From JAEINY01 sp942490535 (GTDB taxonomy: Bacteria; Bacteroidota; Bacteroidia; Bacteroidales; Marinilabiliaceae): 64,000 nt of DNA. Positions 27,204-35,869 of this stretch are shown in pieces. Numbering within the stretch: the first letter of the stretch is position 1; the number at the start of each line of letters is the position of its first letter. The notes beneath the pieces were generated by a model. That model had not been told where the DNA came from. It made no database searches and was given only the letters and a program-made list of their open reading frames with translations. The position numbers and the translations under genes are program-made. The DNA lies in the NCBI GenBank assembly GCA_942490535.1, contig CALNXQ010000005.1:682001-746000 (forward strand). Reading direction: 5' to 3'.

Positions 27204-28925
27204 TTAGGCTAACCAGGCTTTTACATCATCCTGCGAGGGATTCACCAAGCCCATTTTGTGCTTCTTATTCAAGCCACAAATCTGCTGGTGTAATTTACCG
27301 GGGTTCAGCTCTTTTAAAGTCTCTACTTTGGTGTAGCCTGCTTTGTGTATAACGGGAATCCACTCTTTGGCAATACCCAAATCCATGAATTTCTCATCAC
27401 TGTCTTTCTCGGCTTTCTTCTCCGGACGCATTTGCGGAAAGAACAACACATCCTGAATGGATGGCGAGTTGGTCATCATCATACACAAACGGTCAATACC
27501 AATACCCATACCCGATGTAGGCGGCATACCATACTCTAAGGCACGCACAAAGTCCTGATCGATGAACATGGCCTCATCATCACCCTTTTCAGATAAACGC
27601 ATTTGCTCTTCGAAACGCTCTTTCTGATCGATGGGGTGGTTCAACTCCGAATAGGCATTGGCAATCTCTTTCCCATTCACCATTAATTCAAAACGCTCCG
27701 TCAATTCCGGATTGTCGCGGTGACGCTTGGCCAAAGGCGACATCTCTACCGGATAATCAGTAATAAACGTCGGTTGTATATAGTTATGCTCACATTTTTC
27801 GCCAAAGATCTCGTCAATCAGCTTGCCTTTTCCCATGGACTCATCCACCTCAATCTCCAACTCTCCACACACTTCGCGCAATTGCACTTCGTTCATGCCA
27901 TTCACATCGAAACCGGTGTGTTCCTTAATGGCATCCAAAATGGAAATACGCTTGTAAGGCCGCTTAAAGTCAATGGTTTTATCACCCACCTGAAGCTCTG
28001 TTTTACCGTGCAGATCAAGGGCTACTTTTTCCACCATCTCTTCGGTGTACTCCATCATCCACTTGTAATCTTTATAAGCCACGTAAATTTCCATCACTGT
28101 AAACTCCGGATTGTGCGTCCGGTCCATGCCTTCGTTACGGAAATCCTTGGCAAATTCATACACCCCTTCGAAACCGCCCACGATCAAACGCTTCAGATAA
28201 AGCTCGTTGGCAATACGCAGGTACAAAGGCATATTTAAGGAATTGTGATGCGTGATAAACGGACGTGCCGCCGCTCCTCCGGGAATGGATTGCAAAATGG
28301 GTGTCTCCACTTCCAGGTAACCGGATTTATTGAAAAATTCGCGCATGCTATTCATCAACTTGGTCCGCTTCACAAAGGTATCCTTCACATGATCGTTCAC
28401 GATCAAATCCACATAGCGCATGCGGTAACGTTGTTCCGGATCGGTAAAGGCATCGTACGATTTACCATCTTTCTCCTTTACAATGGGTAAGGGACGCAGT
28501 GATTTGGTCAGTACTTTCAATTCTTTCACGTGAACCGAAATCTCACCCGTTTGAGTCATGAAAACGTGGCCCCGAATCCCAATGATGTCACCGATATCCA
28601 ATAACTTTTTGAAAACGGTATTGTACATGGTCTTATCATCTCCCTCACAAATATCATCGCGACGCAGGTAAACCTGGATACGGCCCTGTTTATCCTTTAT
28701 CTCAGCAAACGAAGCACTACCCATGATGCGACGGCTCATAATACGGCCGGCCAAACAAATGTCCTGAAGATTGCCTTCTTCCGGATCAAACTGTTTCTTC
28801 ACATCGCTTGAGTAATGGGTTACTTTATATTCTTCAGCAGGATAGGCGTTTATTCCCAATTTCTCTAATTCCTGCAAGCTGTTTCGCCTGATAATCTCTT
28901 GTTCGCTAAGCTCCAACGTACTCAT
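27204..28925 (-). CDS. lysS: Lysyl-tRNA synthetase, class II
   Basis: A 573-residue enzyme charging tRNA-Lys. The N-terminal OB fold (AGRIMSRRIMGSASFAEIKD) binds the anticodon; the class II core contains motif 1 (FNKSGYLEVETPILQSIPGG), motif 2 (FAKDFRNEGMDRTHNPEFTV) and motif 3 (GMPPTSGMGIGIDRLCMMM). The C terminus carries an extra 70 residues (KEWIPVIHKAGYTKVETLKE ...) resembling a helix-hairpin-helix-like tail present in many Bacteroidota LysS. Essential housekeeping gene. Confidence 0.98.
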   Translation of the reverse strand: MSTLELSEQEIIRRNSLQELEKLGINAYPAEEYKVTHYSSDVKKQFDPEEGNLQDICLAGRIMSRRIMGSASFAEIKDKQGRIQVYLRRDDICEGDDKTMYNTVFKKLLDIGDIIGIRGHVFMTQTGEISVHVKELKVLTKSLRPLPIVKEKDGKSYDAFTDPEQRYRMRYVDLIVNDHVKDTFVKRTKLMNSMREFFNKSGYLEVETPILQSIPGGAAARPFITHHNSLNMPLYLRIANELYLKRLIVGGFEGVYEFAKDFRNEGMDRTHNPEFTVMEIYVAYKDYKWMMEYTEEMVEKVALDLHGKTELQVGDKTIDFKRPYKRISILDAIKEHTGFDVNGMNEVQLREVCGELEIEVDESMGKGKLIDEIFGEKCEHNYIQPTFITDYPVEMSPLAKRHRDNPELTERFELMVNGKEIANAYSELNHPIDQKERFEEQMRLSEKGDDEAMFIDQDFVRALEYGMPPTSGMGIGIDRLCMMMTNSPSIQDVLFFPQMRPEKKAEKDSDEKFMDLGIAKEWIPVIHKAGYTKVETLKELNPGKLHQQICGLNKKHKMGLVNPSQDDVKAWLA

Positions 28926-29121
28926 TCGTTCTAATTGTTATATTGAAATACAAAAGCAACTGCTTTTTTCGGCCACTGCCTGACTCACAGAAAGTGCCCG
29001 ATGCAATTATACACCCCAAATATTAGGGCAAAAATCGATGCAAAGATAATGGATTTCGTGAAAATAGAGAGCCCTGCTTGATTAACTTCATGGAATCAGA
29101 CCATTATTCCCCGTGAACTCG

Positions 29122-29129
29122 TATTTTTG
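29122..29129 (+). promoter_or_regulatory. Bacteroidota-type -7 element (TATTTTTG)
   Basis: Perfect TAnnTTTG 24 bases before the HAD hydrolase start codon, in the divergent gap with lysS. Confidence 0.5.
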
Positions 29130-29152
29130 CATGACCTTATAGAACATAAAAA

Positions 29153-29776
29153 ATGGATTTTACGACAATTGATACCCTCTTATTCGATTTAGGCGGTGTG
29201 GTGCTGAACATTGCTCCGCAAAACACCATTGACGCCTTTTTAAAATTGGGTTTAACCGATATTCAGGACCAGATCACCCATGGCCATCACACTGGCTTAT
29301 TCAAAGCCTTTGAACAAGGTGCTGTGACAGAAAGCGATTTTCTTTCTCAAATAAAAGAGGAAATCTCAAGCCCGGTGGATGATCAACAGATCATTGAAGC
29401 CTGGAATGCCATGCTTCTGGACCTGCCCGCCCCGCGCGTGCACATTATTGAAACACTGAAAAAAAACCATAACGTGTACCTGTTAAGTAACACCAACAGT
29501 CTTCACCGCTCGTGCTTCGACACCGCAGCCAAGGGTTACGCCAGCCTTTCCCAATTATTTCACCAGGTGTATTATTCCTACGAGCTAAAGATTAGCAAAC
29601 CCGATGCCCGGGCCTTTGAAAAAGTGATTGAAGCCAGTGGTCTGCAGCCGGCCAGCACTTTATTTTTGGATGACTCCCCGCAAAACATTGAAACGGCCAA
29701 AGCGCTGGGATTCCAAACCGTGCTCATATCACCCGCCTATGGCATGGAACAGGTGTTTGAAACGGAAGTAGACTGA
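29153..29776 (+). CDS. HAD-superfamily hydrolase (subfamily IA)
   Basis: A 207-residue cytoplasmic phosphatase-like enzyme. Motif I is LLFDLGGVVLNI, in which the second Asp of DxD is replaced as in many YihX-like members. Motif II is VYLLSNTNSLHR, motif III the lysine in YELKISKPDARAFEKV, and motif IV TLFLDDSPQNIETAKALGF. The helical cap lies between residues about 20 and 90. Likely a sugar-phosphate or nucleotide phosphatase; substrate unknown. A hairpin (AAGGGCT/AGCCCTT) follows the stop, then the 21-bp repeat array. Confidence 0.9.
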   Translation: MDFTTIDTLLFDLGGVVLNIAPQNTIDAFLKLGLTDIQDQITHGHHTGLFKAFEQGAVTESDFLSQIKEEISSPVDDQQIIEAWNAMLLDLPAPRVHIIETLKKNHNVYLLSNTNSLHRSCFDTAAKGYASLSQLFHQVYYSYELKISKPDARAFEKVIEASGLQPASTLFLDDSPQNIETAKALGFQTVLISPAYGMEQVFETEVD

Positions 29777-29879
29777 AAAAGGGCTTCAGCATAAGGAAGG
29801 AGCCCTTCCAAACTAAAGAAGACACCTCCGGTAAACCTAAAACCCAAGTCAGTAGGTTTAAATCTGCGGACAAAAGTTG

Positions 29880-30137
29880 TACTGAACCCGAAAAAACTTG
29901 TACTGGATAGGATGAAAGGTGTACTGACCCCGATGATAAGTCTACTGACCTTGATAAAAGGTGTACTGAAGGGGATGACGAGCCTACTGACCTTGAAAAA
30001 AAGTGTACTGACCGGAGTGACAAACCTACTGAATAGGGTGGCAGGTCTACTGACCAGGAAAAAACTTGTACTGACCAGGATGACAGGTCTACTGACTAAG
30101 GGGGAAGGTGTACTGAAGGGGCTTTGACTTCTACTTC
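29880..30137 (+). repeat. 21-bp phased repeat array 1
   Basis: The word TACTG recurs at 29880, 29901, 29922 and so on to 30111: twelve copies spaced exactly 21 bp with no insertion or deletion (eleven are TACTGA, the second is TACTGG). A decayed thirteenth (TACTTC) is at 30132. Spacers are purine-rich and alternate in type (GTG before the word, then TC or CC), giving a 42-bp higher-order pattern. Twenty-one bp equals two turns of B-DNA, so all the words face one side of the helix. It can also be read as a heptad-coding repeat. Confidence 0.9.
29912..30127 (+). CDS. Possible heptad-repeat peptide encoded by array 1
   Basis: The plus-strand frame through the array is open and begins at an ATG inside the repeats. 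It encodes 71 residues of seven-residue repeats of the type (G/S)(V/L)L(T/K)xxx, for example GVLTPMI, SLLTLIK, GVLKGMT, SLLTLKK. The frame remains open upstream to 29795 with the repeat continuing (VVLNPKK, LVLDRMK) but without an ATG. The opposite strand is also open across the array, as expected for a repeat without stop words. No domain is recognised and expression is unproven. Confidence 0.2.
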   Translation: MKGVLTPMISLLTLIKGVLKGMTSLLTLKKSVLTGVTNLLNRVAGLLTRKKLVLTRMTGLLTKGEGVLKGL

Positions 30138-30183
30138 GGCAAAGGGAACGATCGATTTTGCCGAAAATGGATATTTTTTTTGA

Positions 30184-30192
30184 TACGCTTTG
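30184..30192. repeat. 9-bp target-site duplication, left copy
   Basis: TACGCTTTG directly before the IS256-family left inverted repeat; identical to 31666-31674. Confidence 0.85.
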
Positions 30193-31665
30193 AGAGTGTT
30201 CATAACTCTGTGTCAAGCCAAAGTATAAAAAATATATTTTCGCAATATGACAAAAGAATTTGATTACACTCAATTTAAAGAAGAAGCCATCCGTGGCATA
30301 AAGGAAGGAAAAAGTTTTAGTGGAGAAGACAATGTAATGTTGCCTATGATCAAGGATTTGCTAGAAAGTGCCATGAAGGCAGAATTAGATATCCATATGG
30401 AATCGGAACGAGCCCAAGATGGTCAGAGTCCAGCAAACAGAAAAAATGGAAAAACTACTAAGACTATAAAAAGTGCCTACGGATCCTTCAGTCTCGATAC
30501 TCCGCGAGATAGGAACAGTACTTTTTCACCTCAGATAGTTGAAAAACAACAAACGTTTTTAGGAGATGCTTTACAAGACAATATCATTTCCATGTATAGC
30601 AAAGGTCTTAGCTATAAAGACATCCAAGATCATTTTGAATCTTTATATGGCACTAAAATTTCCAAAGGGAAATTAACCGAAATCACCGACAGGATATTAC
30701 CAGAGTTAGAAACCTGGAAAAATCGCCAATTAGAGCCTATATATTCTATTGTATGGTTAGATGCCCTACACTATAGTGTACGCGAAAATAATATGACAGT
30801 AAAAAAGGCTGTTTATGTTATTCTTGGGTATGATATGTATGGTAAGAAAGATATTTTAGGGTTGTATATAGGAGCCAGTGAGAGCTCTAAATTTTGGTTA
30901 AGTGTTTTAGAGGATCTCCAGAATCGAGGCGTACAAGATATTTTAATTGCTTGTATGGATAACTTAAGTGGTTTTACCCAAGCTGTAGAATCGATTTATC
31001 CACTAACAGACATACAACTGTGTGTTATTCATCAAATTCGAAATAGTATGAAGTATGTCTCCCATAAAAATTCTAAGTTCGTAATGGCAGACTTAAAGAA
31101 TATTTATAAAGCTCCAAATTTGGATGCAGCATCTAAAGCTATGGACGAATTTGAATCTAATTGGAATGATAAATATCCCCTGATTGTTAAATCGTGGAGG
31201 AATAATTGGCTACACTTGACTCGATTTTTTGATTACTCAAAAGATATAAGGCGAATCATGTATACCACAAATATAATTGAAGGTTTTAATAGGCAATTAA
31301 GGAAATACACGAAAACAAAAGGTGCTTTTGCGGGCGACAATGCATTAATGAAACTATTGTATGTGGCCTCCATGAATATTAGCGAAAAATGGACAGTTAA
31401 ACCCGCTAATTGGGGACTAGTACAACAACAATTAATAATAAAATTTGAAGAAAGATGTGGGGTATCCTATTAAAGAAGAGATAGTCACCTCAATATCAAA
31501 AGCAAAAATAAGTTATTTTACGAACCCGTCAAGGGTATATAAACGGCTTCGTTCCTCGCCGCCCCTGACAGAACCCTAAAATAACCTGGTAATGCTATTG
31601 AAATTGAGATTCAAAAAAAATATTAACAAGTAAAACGGCTCTGACACAGAATTATGAACATACCC
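30193..31665 (+). mobile_element. IS256-family insertion sequence, apparently intact
   Basis: A 1.47-kb element with imperfect terminal inverted repeats at 30193-30215 and 31642-31665 (shared core TGTTCATAAYTCTGTGTCA), one transposase gene and a perfect 9-bp target duplication (TACGCTTTG), which is in the IS256 range of 8-9 bp. About 170 bases of non-coding DNA lie between the transposase stop and the right repeat. The intact duplication indicates a recent insertion. Confidence 0.92.
30247..31473 (+). CDS. IS256-family transposase
   Basis: A 408-residue mutator-type transposase. The DDE catalytic triad can be placed at D172 (IVWLDALHYSV), D238 (IACMDNLSGF) and E345 (YTTNIIEGFNRQLRK). The family C-x2-H follows D238 as CVIHQIRNS. 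The N terminus has the usual PMIKDLLESAMKAELDIHME and NRKNGKTTKTI segments. Full length, no frameshift. It cuts and pastes or copies the element between its inverted repeats. Confidence 0.97.
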   Translation: MTKEFDYTQFKEEAIRGIKEGKSFSGEDNVMLPMIKDLLESAMKAELDIHMESERAQDGQSPANRKNGKTTKTIKSAYGSFSLDTPRDRNSTFSPQIVEKQQTFLGDALQDNIISMYSKGLSYKDIQDHFESLYGTKISKGKLTEITDRILPELETWKNRQLEPIYSIVWLDALHYSVRENNMTVKKAVYVILGYDMYGKKDILGLYIGASESSKFWLSVLEDLQNRGVQDILIACMDNLSGFTQAVESIYPLTDIQLCVIHQIRNSMKYVSHKNSKFVMADLKNIYKAPNLDAASKAMDEFESNWNDKYPLIVKSWRNNWLHLTRFFDYSKDIRRIMYTTNIIEGFNRQLRKYTKTKGAFAGDNALMKLLYVASMNISEKWTVKPANWGLVQQQLIIKFEERCGVSY

Positions 31666-31674
31666 TACGCTTTG
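31666..31674. repeat. 9-bp target-site duplication, right copy
   Basis: TACGCTTTG directly after the right inverted repeat. The DNA beyond it (31675-31913) has no recognisable gene; a near-consensus -7 element (TAATATTG) lies at about 31881, ahead of the next gene. Confidence 0.85.
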
Positions 31675-31913
31675 CCTAATTTCGAGACCTGCTTAAGTTT
31701 GATAAAAAATGGTCTGGCAACGAAAAATACGTCCCCTTATCCCTTCCATCCAAATAACAGCCGGAGCTTCTCTTGTTGGAAGCAATGGATAACTAAAAAT
31801 GCATCCAAATATAGACCATCCATTGACCGGTCTCTCCACAAAAGCTGTTATTAAGCATATTTCTAATTTGTGATAGAATAGATAATATTGCACCTCATTT
31901 TTAAATTTTCGAT

Positions 31914-32933
31914 ATGCGGAGCGCCATTCACTTTATAATTCTAGTGCTATTGAGTTTGGGAGAACTCGGAGCAACGGCACCAAGCGATGTTTTAATCAGC
32001 AGGTGGAACGACTACACAAAAACAAAAACAGTGGCTGAAGCAAAGGCATTTATCGACCCCATGCATTTTGCCAGTATTTATGGTTTTGTTCAGCCAGGGT
32101 CGGATTTAATCAGTAATATGACAGCTGTTTCTGAGGAAGTATATGGTAATTGCGGTCGTGTTTTTCTAAAAATATTTGAATTTCAAACCTGGATTGCCTT
32201 TAAAAAGCTCAATGGAAATTGGGTTATGTCAATGGATGAAAACGAACTACTCGACCATTTGACTTCAAACTGGCTAAAGACAAAAGTAGGAAGTGTAACT
32301 TACGTCAGCAGTTCGCCTTTAAGCAAAGAAACCATTAAAGAGGCGGAACTTTTTTCATTGGAAAACGACAGACTAAGGAAGGAATTTGGCATTGAATTGA
32401 ATGACTTCAAATATTATTATGCCCAACTTGGTGCTGAAGCGGAAAATGTGGTTGGCGAAATGGATAAGGGGGCCGGGAAAGCCCGTTACAGAGCTATAAA
32501 AGCAGTGGAAACCGTGAGCCACGTGCACGAATTAGCCCATATTTACGCCTTTGAATTTGGAAGCGGTAATCCTTTTATCGACGAAGGGGTGGCCACAACC
32601 TTTGGCAACAAAAACATGACCAAAAGTGCGAAAAAAGCAACCCACGTTTTAGATTTAATGGGGAACGATGGTTACGAAAAATACTTAGATCCCCCCACTT
32701 TTGTAGAAGCCAACATGAAACGCAAAAATGTTTATGCACTGGCTCAATTAACCCTAAAGTATTGGAAAGAAAAATATGGAATGGAAAAAATAAAGGACCT
32801 TTTGGCGGTTCAAAAAAATCCGGAAATTGACATTTTAAATTACATCGAAAATCACTTTGAACAGAGAGATATAACCAACCAGGCCCTGCGCGAAATGCTG
32901 AAGAATACTAGCAATGACACTGTAACCAACTAG
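31914..32933 (+). CDS. Secreted gluzincin-type putative metallopeptidase
   Basis: A 339-residue protein with a signal peptide (RSAIHFIILVLLSLGELGAT). The zinc motif HELAH lies in SHVHELAHIYAFEFG and is followed 18 residues later by the third ligand glutamate in GNPFIDEGVATTFG, the peptidase MA-like gluzincin pattern. The N-terminal 120 residues look like a SnoaL/NTF2-like domain (RWNDYTKTKTVAEAKAFIDP; FKKLNGNWVMSMDENELL). It probably acts in the periplasm or outside on unknown substrates. Base composition is AT-rich relative to the neighbouring kinase genes. It lies just downstream of an IS insertion, which did not interrupt it. Confidence 0.75.
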   Translation: MRSAIHFIILVLLSLGELGATAPSDVLISRWNDYTKTKTVAEAKAFIDPMHFASIYGFVQPGSDLISNMTAVSEEVYGNCGRVFLKIFEFQTWIAFKKLNGNWVMSMDENELLDHLTSNWLKTKVGSVTYVSSSPLSKETIKEAELFSLENDRLRKEFGIELNDFKYYYAQLGAEAENVVGEMDKGAGKARYRAIKAVETVSHVHELAHIYAFEFGSGNPFIDEGVATTFGNKNMTKSAKKATHVLDLMGNDGYEKYLDPPTFVEANMKRKNVYALAQLTLKYWKEKYGMEKIKDLLAVQKNPEIDILNYIENHFEQRDITNQALREMLKNTSNDTVTN

Positions 32934-32993
32934 TGTTGAACAGTCACACAACGATATGGGTGTAGTTCATGCATCACCCCTCGGAACGAAATG

Positions 32994-33025
32994 AAAAAGG
33001 GACCCCGTAAAACGATGTCCCTTTA
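32994..33025. terminator. Terminator between convergent genes
   Basis: AAAGGGAC pairs with GTCCCTTT over a 12-base loop, with an A-run before and T-rich sequence after, so it can act in both directions. Confidence 0.75.
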
Positions 33026-33043
33026 TTTATATTCGTTGGTGAA

Positions 33044-33493
33044 CTATTTCTGTACCATCAACCACACGCCTTCCCGCTCACCGGAACGACGGGCGGCCCG
33101 TAATGCCGCATAAGCTTCCTTTTTATCATGAAATCCCATATAGGAAACTTTATAAAATTCATTGTTGGGCCCGTTCGGACGCTCTAGCACGCGTGCTTGT
33201 AAACCTTCTTTCTCCAGTTGACTCTTATAGGATTCGGCCATGGCCCGATCCTGAAAACTACCGGCAATTAAAAAATAACGATCTGCGGGCTTGGGAGGCT
33301 CTGGCTTTTGAACTGCTTCCATTTTGGCTTGCGCCAGTTTAGCCGAATCAATGGTACTGGTATCCTTTTCCACTTTCTTTTGAACAACAGTCTTTTTAAC
33401 CGGTTTTTGTGGCTCATTGGCTTGCTTGTTTTTACAAGCTGAATAACTCACTAAAAACGTTAAAATAACCAGGGAATGAACTATTTTCCTCAT
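33044..33493 (-). CDS. SPOR-domain lipoprotein
   Basis: A 149-residue protein when started at 33493 (MRKIVHSLVILTFLVSYSAC), which gives a lipoprotein signal peptide ending in the lipobox SYSAC. A longer frame to 33589 adds residues without signal features. A Lys/Glu/Pro-rich linker (residues 25-75) leads to a SPOR domain (YFLIAGSFQDRAMAESYKSQ, NEFYKVSYMGFHDKKEAYAA). SPOR domains bind denuded septal peptidoglycan, so a cell-division or envelope role is likely. Confidence 0.88.
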   Translation of the reverse strand: MRKIVHSLVILTFLVSYSACKNKQANEPQKPVKKTVVQKKVEKDTSTIDSAKLAQAKMEAVQKPEPPKPADRYFLIAGSFQDRAMAESYKSQLEKEGLQARVLERPNGPNNEFYKVSYMGFHDKKEAYAALRAARRSGEREGVWLMVQK

Positions 33494-33687
33494 AAATACT
33501 GGTTTAATTTCTGTTTTTGACGGCAGAACCATCCTTATTTTTTTTATTATCGAATGGTTAAAAGTAATGTTTATGTTCCGACTCTCCAATTTTAATCGTT
33601 CAAAACTAAAAAATCGCCTGCGCCAAAAACGGTCTGTTTAAACCATTTATTACAGCTCGCTCACCCCGATAAGGAAGCAAAAAGGAG

Positions 33688-34386
33688 TTAAACGACATAT
33701 TTGTAGCCCACCCCTTTTATGGTTTTAATATTATCCTGCCCAATTTTTTCGCGCAATTTTCGGATGTGGACATCAATGGTCCGGTCGCCAACGATGATGT
33801 TATCCCCCCACACGGCATTATAAATTTCATCGCGGGTAAACACCTTTTCAGGCTTGGAAACCAGGAGAACCAGCAGTTCAAATTCCTTTTTGGGCAGCAC
33901 CAATTCTTCCCCGTTGTTGATGATGAGATAGCGCTCCCGATCAATGGTCAATCCCCCAATGGAAACATTACTGCTGTCGGCTGAAGCCCCTTCCGCATCC
34001 ATTGAATGGTAGCGTTTCAGCAAAGCACGGGCACGGGAAATAAACACCTTAGGTTTGATGGGTTTCGTGATGTAATCATCTGCGCCAGCTTCAAAACCGG
34101 CAATTTGCGAATAATCTTCGCCGCGCGCCGTAAGAAAAGCAATAATAGTATTTTTTAAGGCCGGTATCTTTTTTAACTCTTCACAGGTTTCAATGCCGTC
34201 CATTCCGGGCATCATCACATCCAATATGATTAATTCGGGAAGCTCTTTAGTCGCAATTTTAATGGCTTCCTCTCCATTATTCGCGGTAAAAACAGGAAAT
34301 CCTTCCTTTTTCAAATTATAACTGATGAACTCCAGAATATCCGGCTCGTCATCCACCAATAGAATTTTGTGTTTTTCTAATTCCAT
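33688..34386 (-). CDS. OmpR/PhoB-type response regulator
   Basis: A 232-residue regulator. The receiver domain (1-125) has the acidic pocket ILLVDDEPD, phosphoacceptor aspartate in LIILDVMMPGMDG and lysine in DDYITKPIKP. The C-terminal winged helix (135-232) has the family pattern VLPKKEFELLVLLVSKPEKV, RTIDVHIRKLREKIG and IKGVGYKYV. It is transcribed 80 bases after the histidine kinase on the same strand. A near-consensus -7 (TACTTTCG) lies just upstream. The pair resembles PhoB/PhoR, and a phosphate transporter is divergent to it. Confidence 0.93.
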   Translation of the reverse strand: MELEKHKILLVDDEPDILEFISYNLKKEGFPVFTANNGEEAIKIATKELPELIILDVMMPGMDGIETCEELKKIPALKNTIIAFLTARGEDYSQIAGFEAGADDYITKPIKPKVFISRARALLKRYHSMDAEGASADSSNVSIGGLTIDRERYLIINNGEELVLPKKEFELLVLLVSKPEKVFTRDEIYNAVWGDNIIVGDRTIDVHIRKLREKIGQDNIKTIKGVGYKYVV

Positions 34387-34466
34387 TACTAAAAATATTT
34401 GTTGCGAAAGTAGCGGTATTGTTTAATAAACAGTTAAAGAGATATTATGTTTGTGTAAAGCCTGTG

Positions 34467-35501
34467 TTAAGGGGCCTTTTCCAGGGTAAACGTAAAGGAC
34501 GTCCCTTTACCCGCTGTGCTGCTCACATTGATGCGTTGCTTATGGGCTTCAATGATATGCTTCACAATGGCCAGTCCCAAGCCGGTACCTCCCTGTTCGC
34601 GGCTCCGGCTTTTATCGGCCCGGTAGAAGCGTTCAAAAATTCGGGGCAGATCCTTTTCGGCAATCCCAATACCGTTATCTTTTACTTCAATGAGGATACG
34701 GTTATCCATGTCATAAAAATTAACCTCCGTGGCTCCGTTCTTTTTCCCATAATTAATGGCGTTGACCACCAGGTTGCTCACCACTTGAAACATGCGCTTT
34801 TTATCGGCCAGCACCGTCGTCGCGCGATCCACGCTTTTACCCAACTTGAGTTTAATGTCCTTTTCATTGGCGCGCACTTCCTGCAAATCAAACACGTCGT
34901 CAATGAGTTGATACAGATTAAATGGTTCAGGCTCCAGTTCCAATTCACCCGATTCCAGTTTAGAAATGGTTAGCAGATCTTCAATGATGGAAATCATGCG
35001 GTCAATACTCTTCTCGGTCCGCTTGAGATACAACATATTGATATTAGGATCATCCAATCCGCCATCTAACAGTGTGAGGATGTATCCCTGGATATTAAAG
35101 ATGGGCGTTTTCAGTTCGTGGGAAACATCCCCCAAAAACTCCTTCCGGTATTTTTCCATCTGCTTCAATTGCAATATCTCCTGGGTCTTATCTTCCATCC
35201 AACTGGCGACCTCCCGGTTAACCGTTGAAAAAATATCATCTGTGTGAGGCTGATGTTCCAAACCTTTGGTGGGTTTAAAACCGTGTATGGTCTTATAGAT
35301 GGGTTTTATCTTCGCATAGATAAACGAATTGATAAAATAATTCACCAAGGAGTAGGACAAGGCAAAAAAAACAGGGATGGAAATAGCCAATGAATAATAT
35401 AAACTTGGGCTAAAATAATTAACCACGAAAAACAAAATTGCCAAGACCAAAAAACCCAGTGATACAAAACCAGCAATTTTTTGGGGTTCCAATGCCTTCA
35501 T
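34467..35501 (-). CDS. Sensor histidine kinase (PhoR-like)
   Basis: A 344-residue kinase with two adjacent N-terminal helices (residues about 10-31 and 35-58) separated by only a few residues, so there is almost no periplasmic sensor, as in PhoR proteins that sense through the transporter/PhoU. It has no clear HAMP or PAS domain. The H box is FLGDVSHELKTPIFNIQGYI (phosphorylated His), the N box NLVVNAINYGKKNG, and the G boxes VKDNGIGIAEKDLPRIFERF and GGTGLGLAIVKHIIEAH. It is the first gene of the kinase/regulator operon. Confidence 0.93.
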   Translation of the reverse strand: MKALEPQKIAGFVSLGFLVLAILFFVVNYFSPSLYYSLAISIPVFFALSYSLVNYFINSFIYAKIKPIYKTIHGFKPTKGLEHQPHTDDIFSTVNREVASWMEDKTQEILQLKQMEKYRKEFLGDVSHELKTPIFNIQGYILTLLDGGLDDPNINMLYLKRTEKSIDRMISIIEDLLTISKLESGELELEPEPFNLYQLIDDVFDLQEVRANEKDIKLKLGKSVDRATTVLADKKRMFQVVSNLVVNAINYGKKNGATEVNFYDMDNRILIEVKDNGIGIAEKDLPRIFERFYRADKSRSREQGGTGLGLAIVKHIIEAHKQRINVSSTAGKGTSFTFTLEKAP

Positions 35502-35869
35502 ATGTTGAAAAAATAATTTTATTGACTAACTTGATTTGAGGCAAAGTTAGCTGAAAAAGAGACACCTGATGTAACCCAATGAACATTCCGGCATGTTAAG
35601 TCAATATTAAATTGGTTAAGTATTAGCATTTTGCAAGTTATTGCATCTGTCCCAAACAATCCGACATGGTTGATAACGTAAAATTAACATTGAGGAGTAT
35701 CTACACATGCATCTGTGCGCTTAACTTTGTCCGGGAATAGAAAAAAGTAGGAGCAGGCATGATTACAATGTGGCAGGTCGCACGTCATCAATTATTTCTA
35801 TCCCCAATTCATGGTTGATTTAAAACATAAATTGTAGATTAGCTACACCATATTGGCACCGTAATAGTA
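35502..35869. promoter_or_regulatory. Divergent control region between kinase and phosphate transporter
   Basis: This 368-base gap has no gene. It contains GTTAAG repeated 20 bp apart (35595 and 35615), plus GATAAC and ATTAAC words at about 35673-35690, which could be response-regulator boxes for either side. This is weak evidence; no operator consensus is known for this organism. Confidence 0.25.

Noticed and set aside
29880..30137. CRISPR array
   Set aside because: Only 5-6 bases are conserved per 21 bp, and no cas genes are nearby; repeats are far too short.
29737..30273. 178-codon minus-strand open frame over array 1
   Set aside because: It follows from stop-free 21-bp repeats, overlaps the end of the HAD gene and the IS256 end, and shows no domain.
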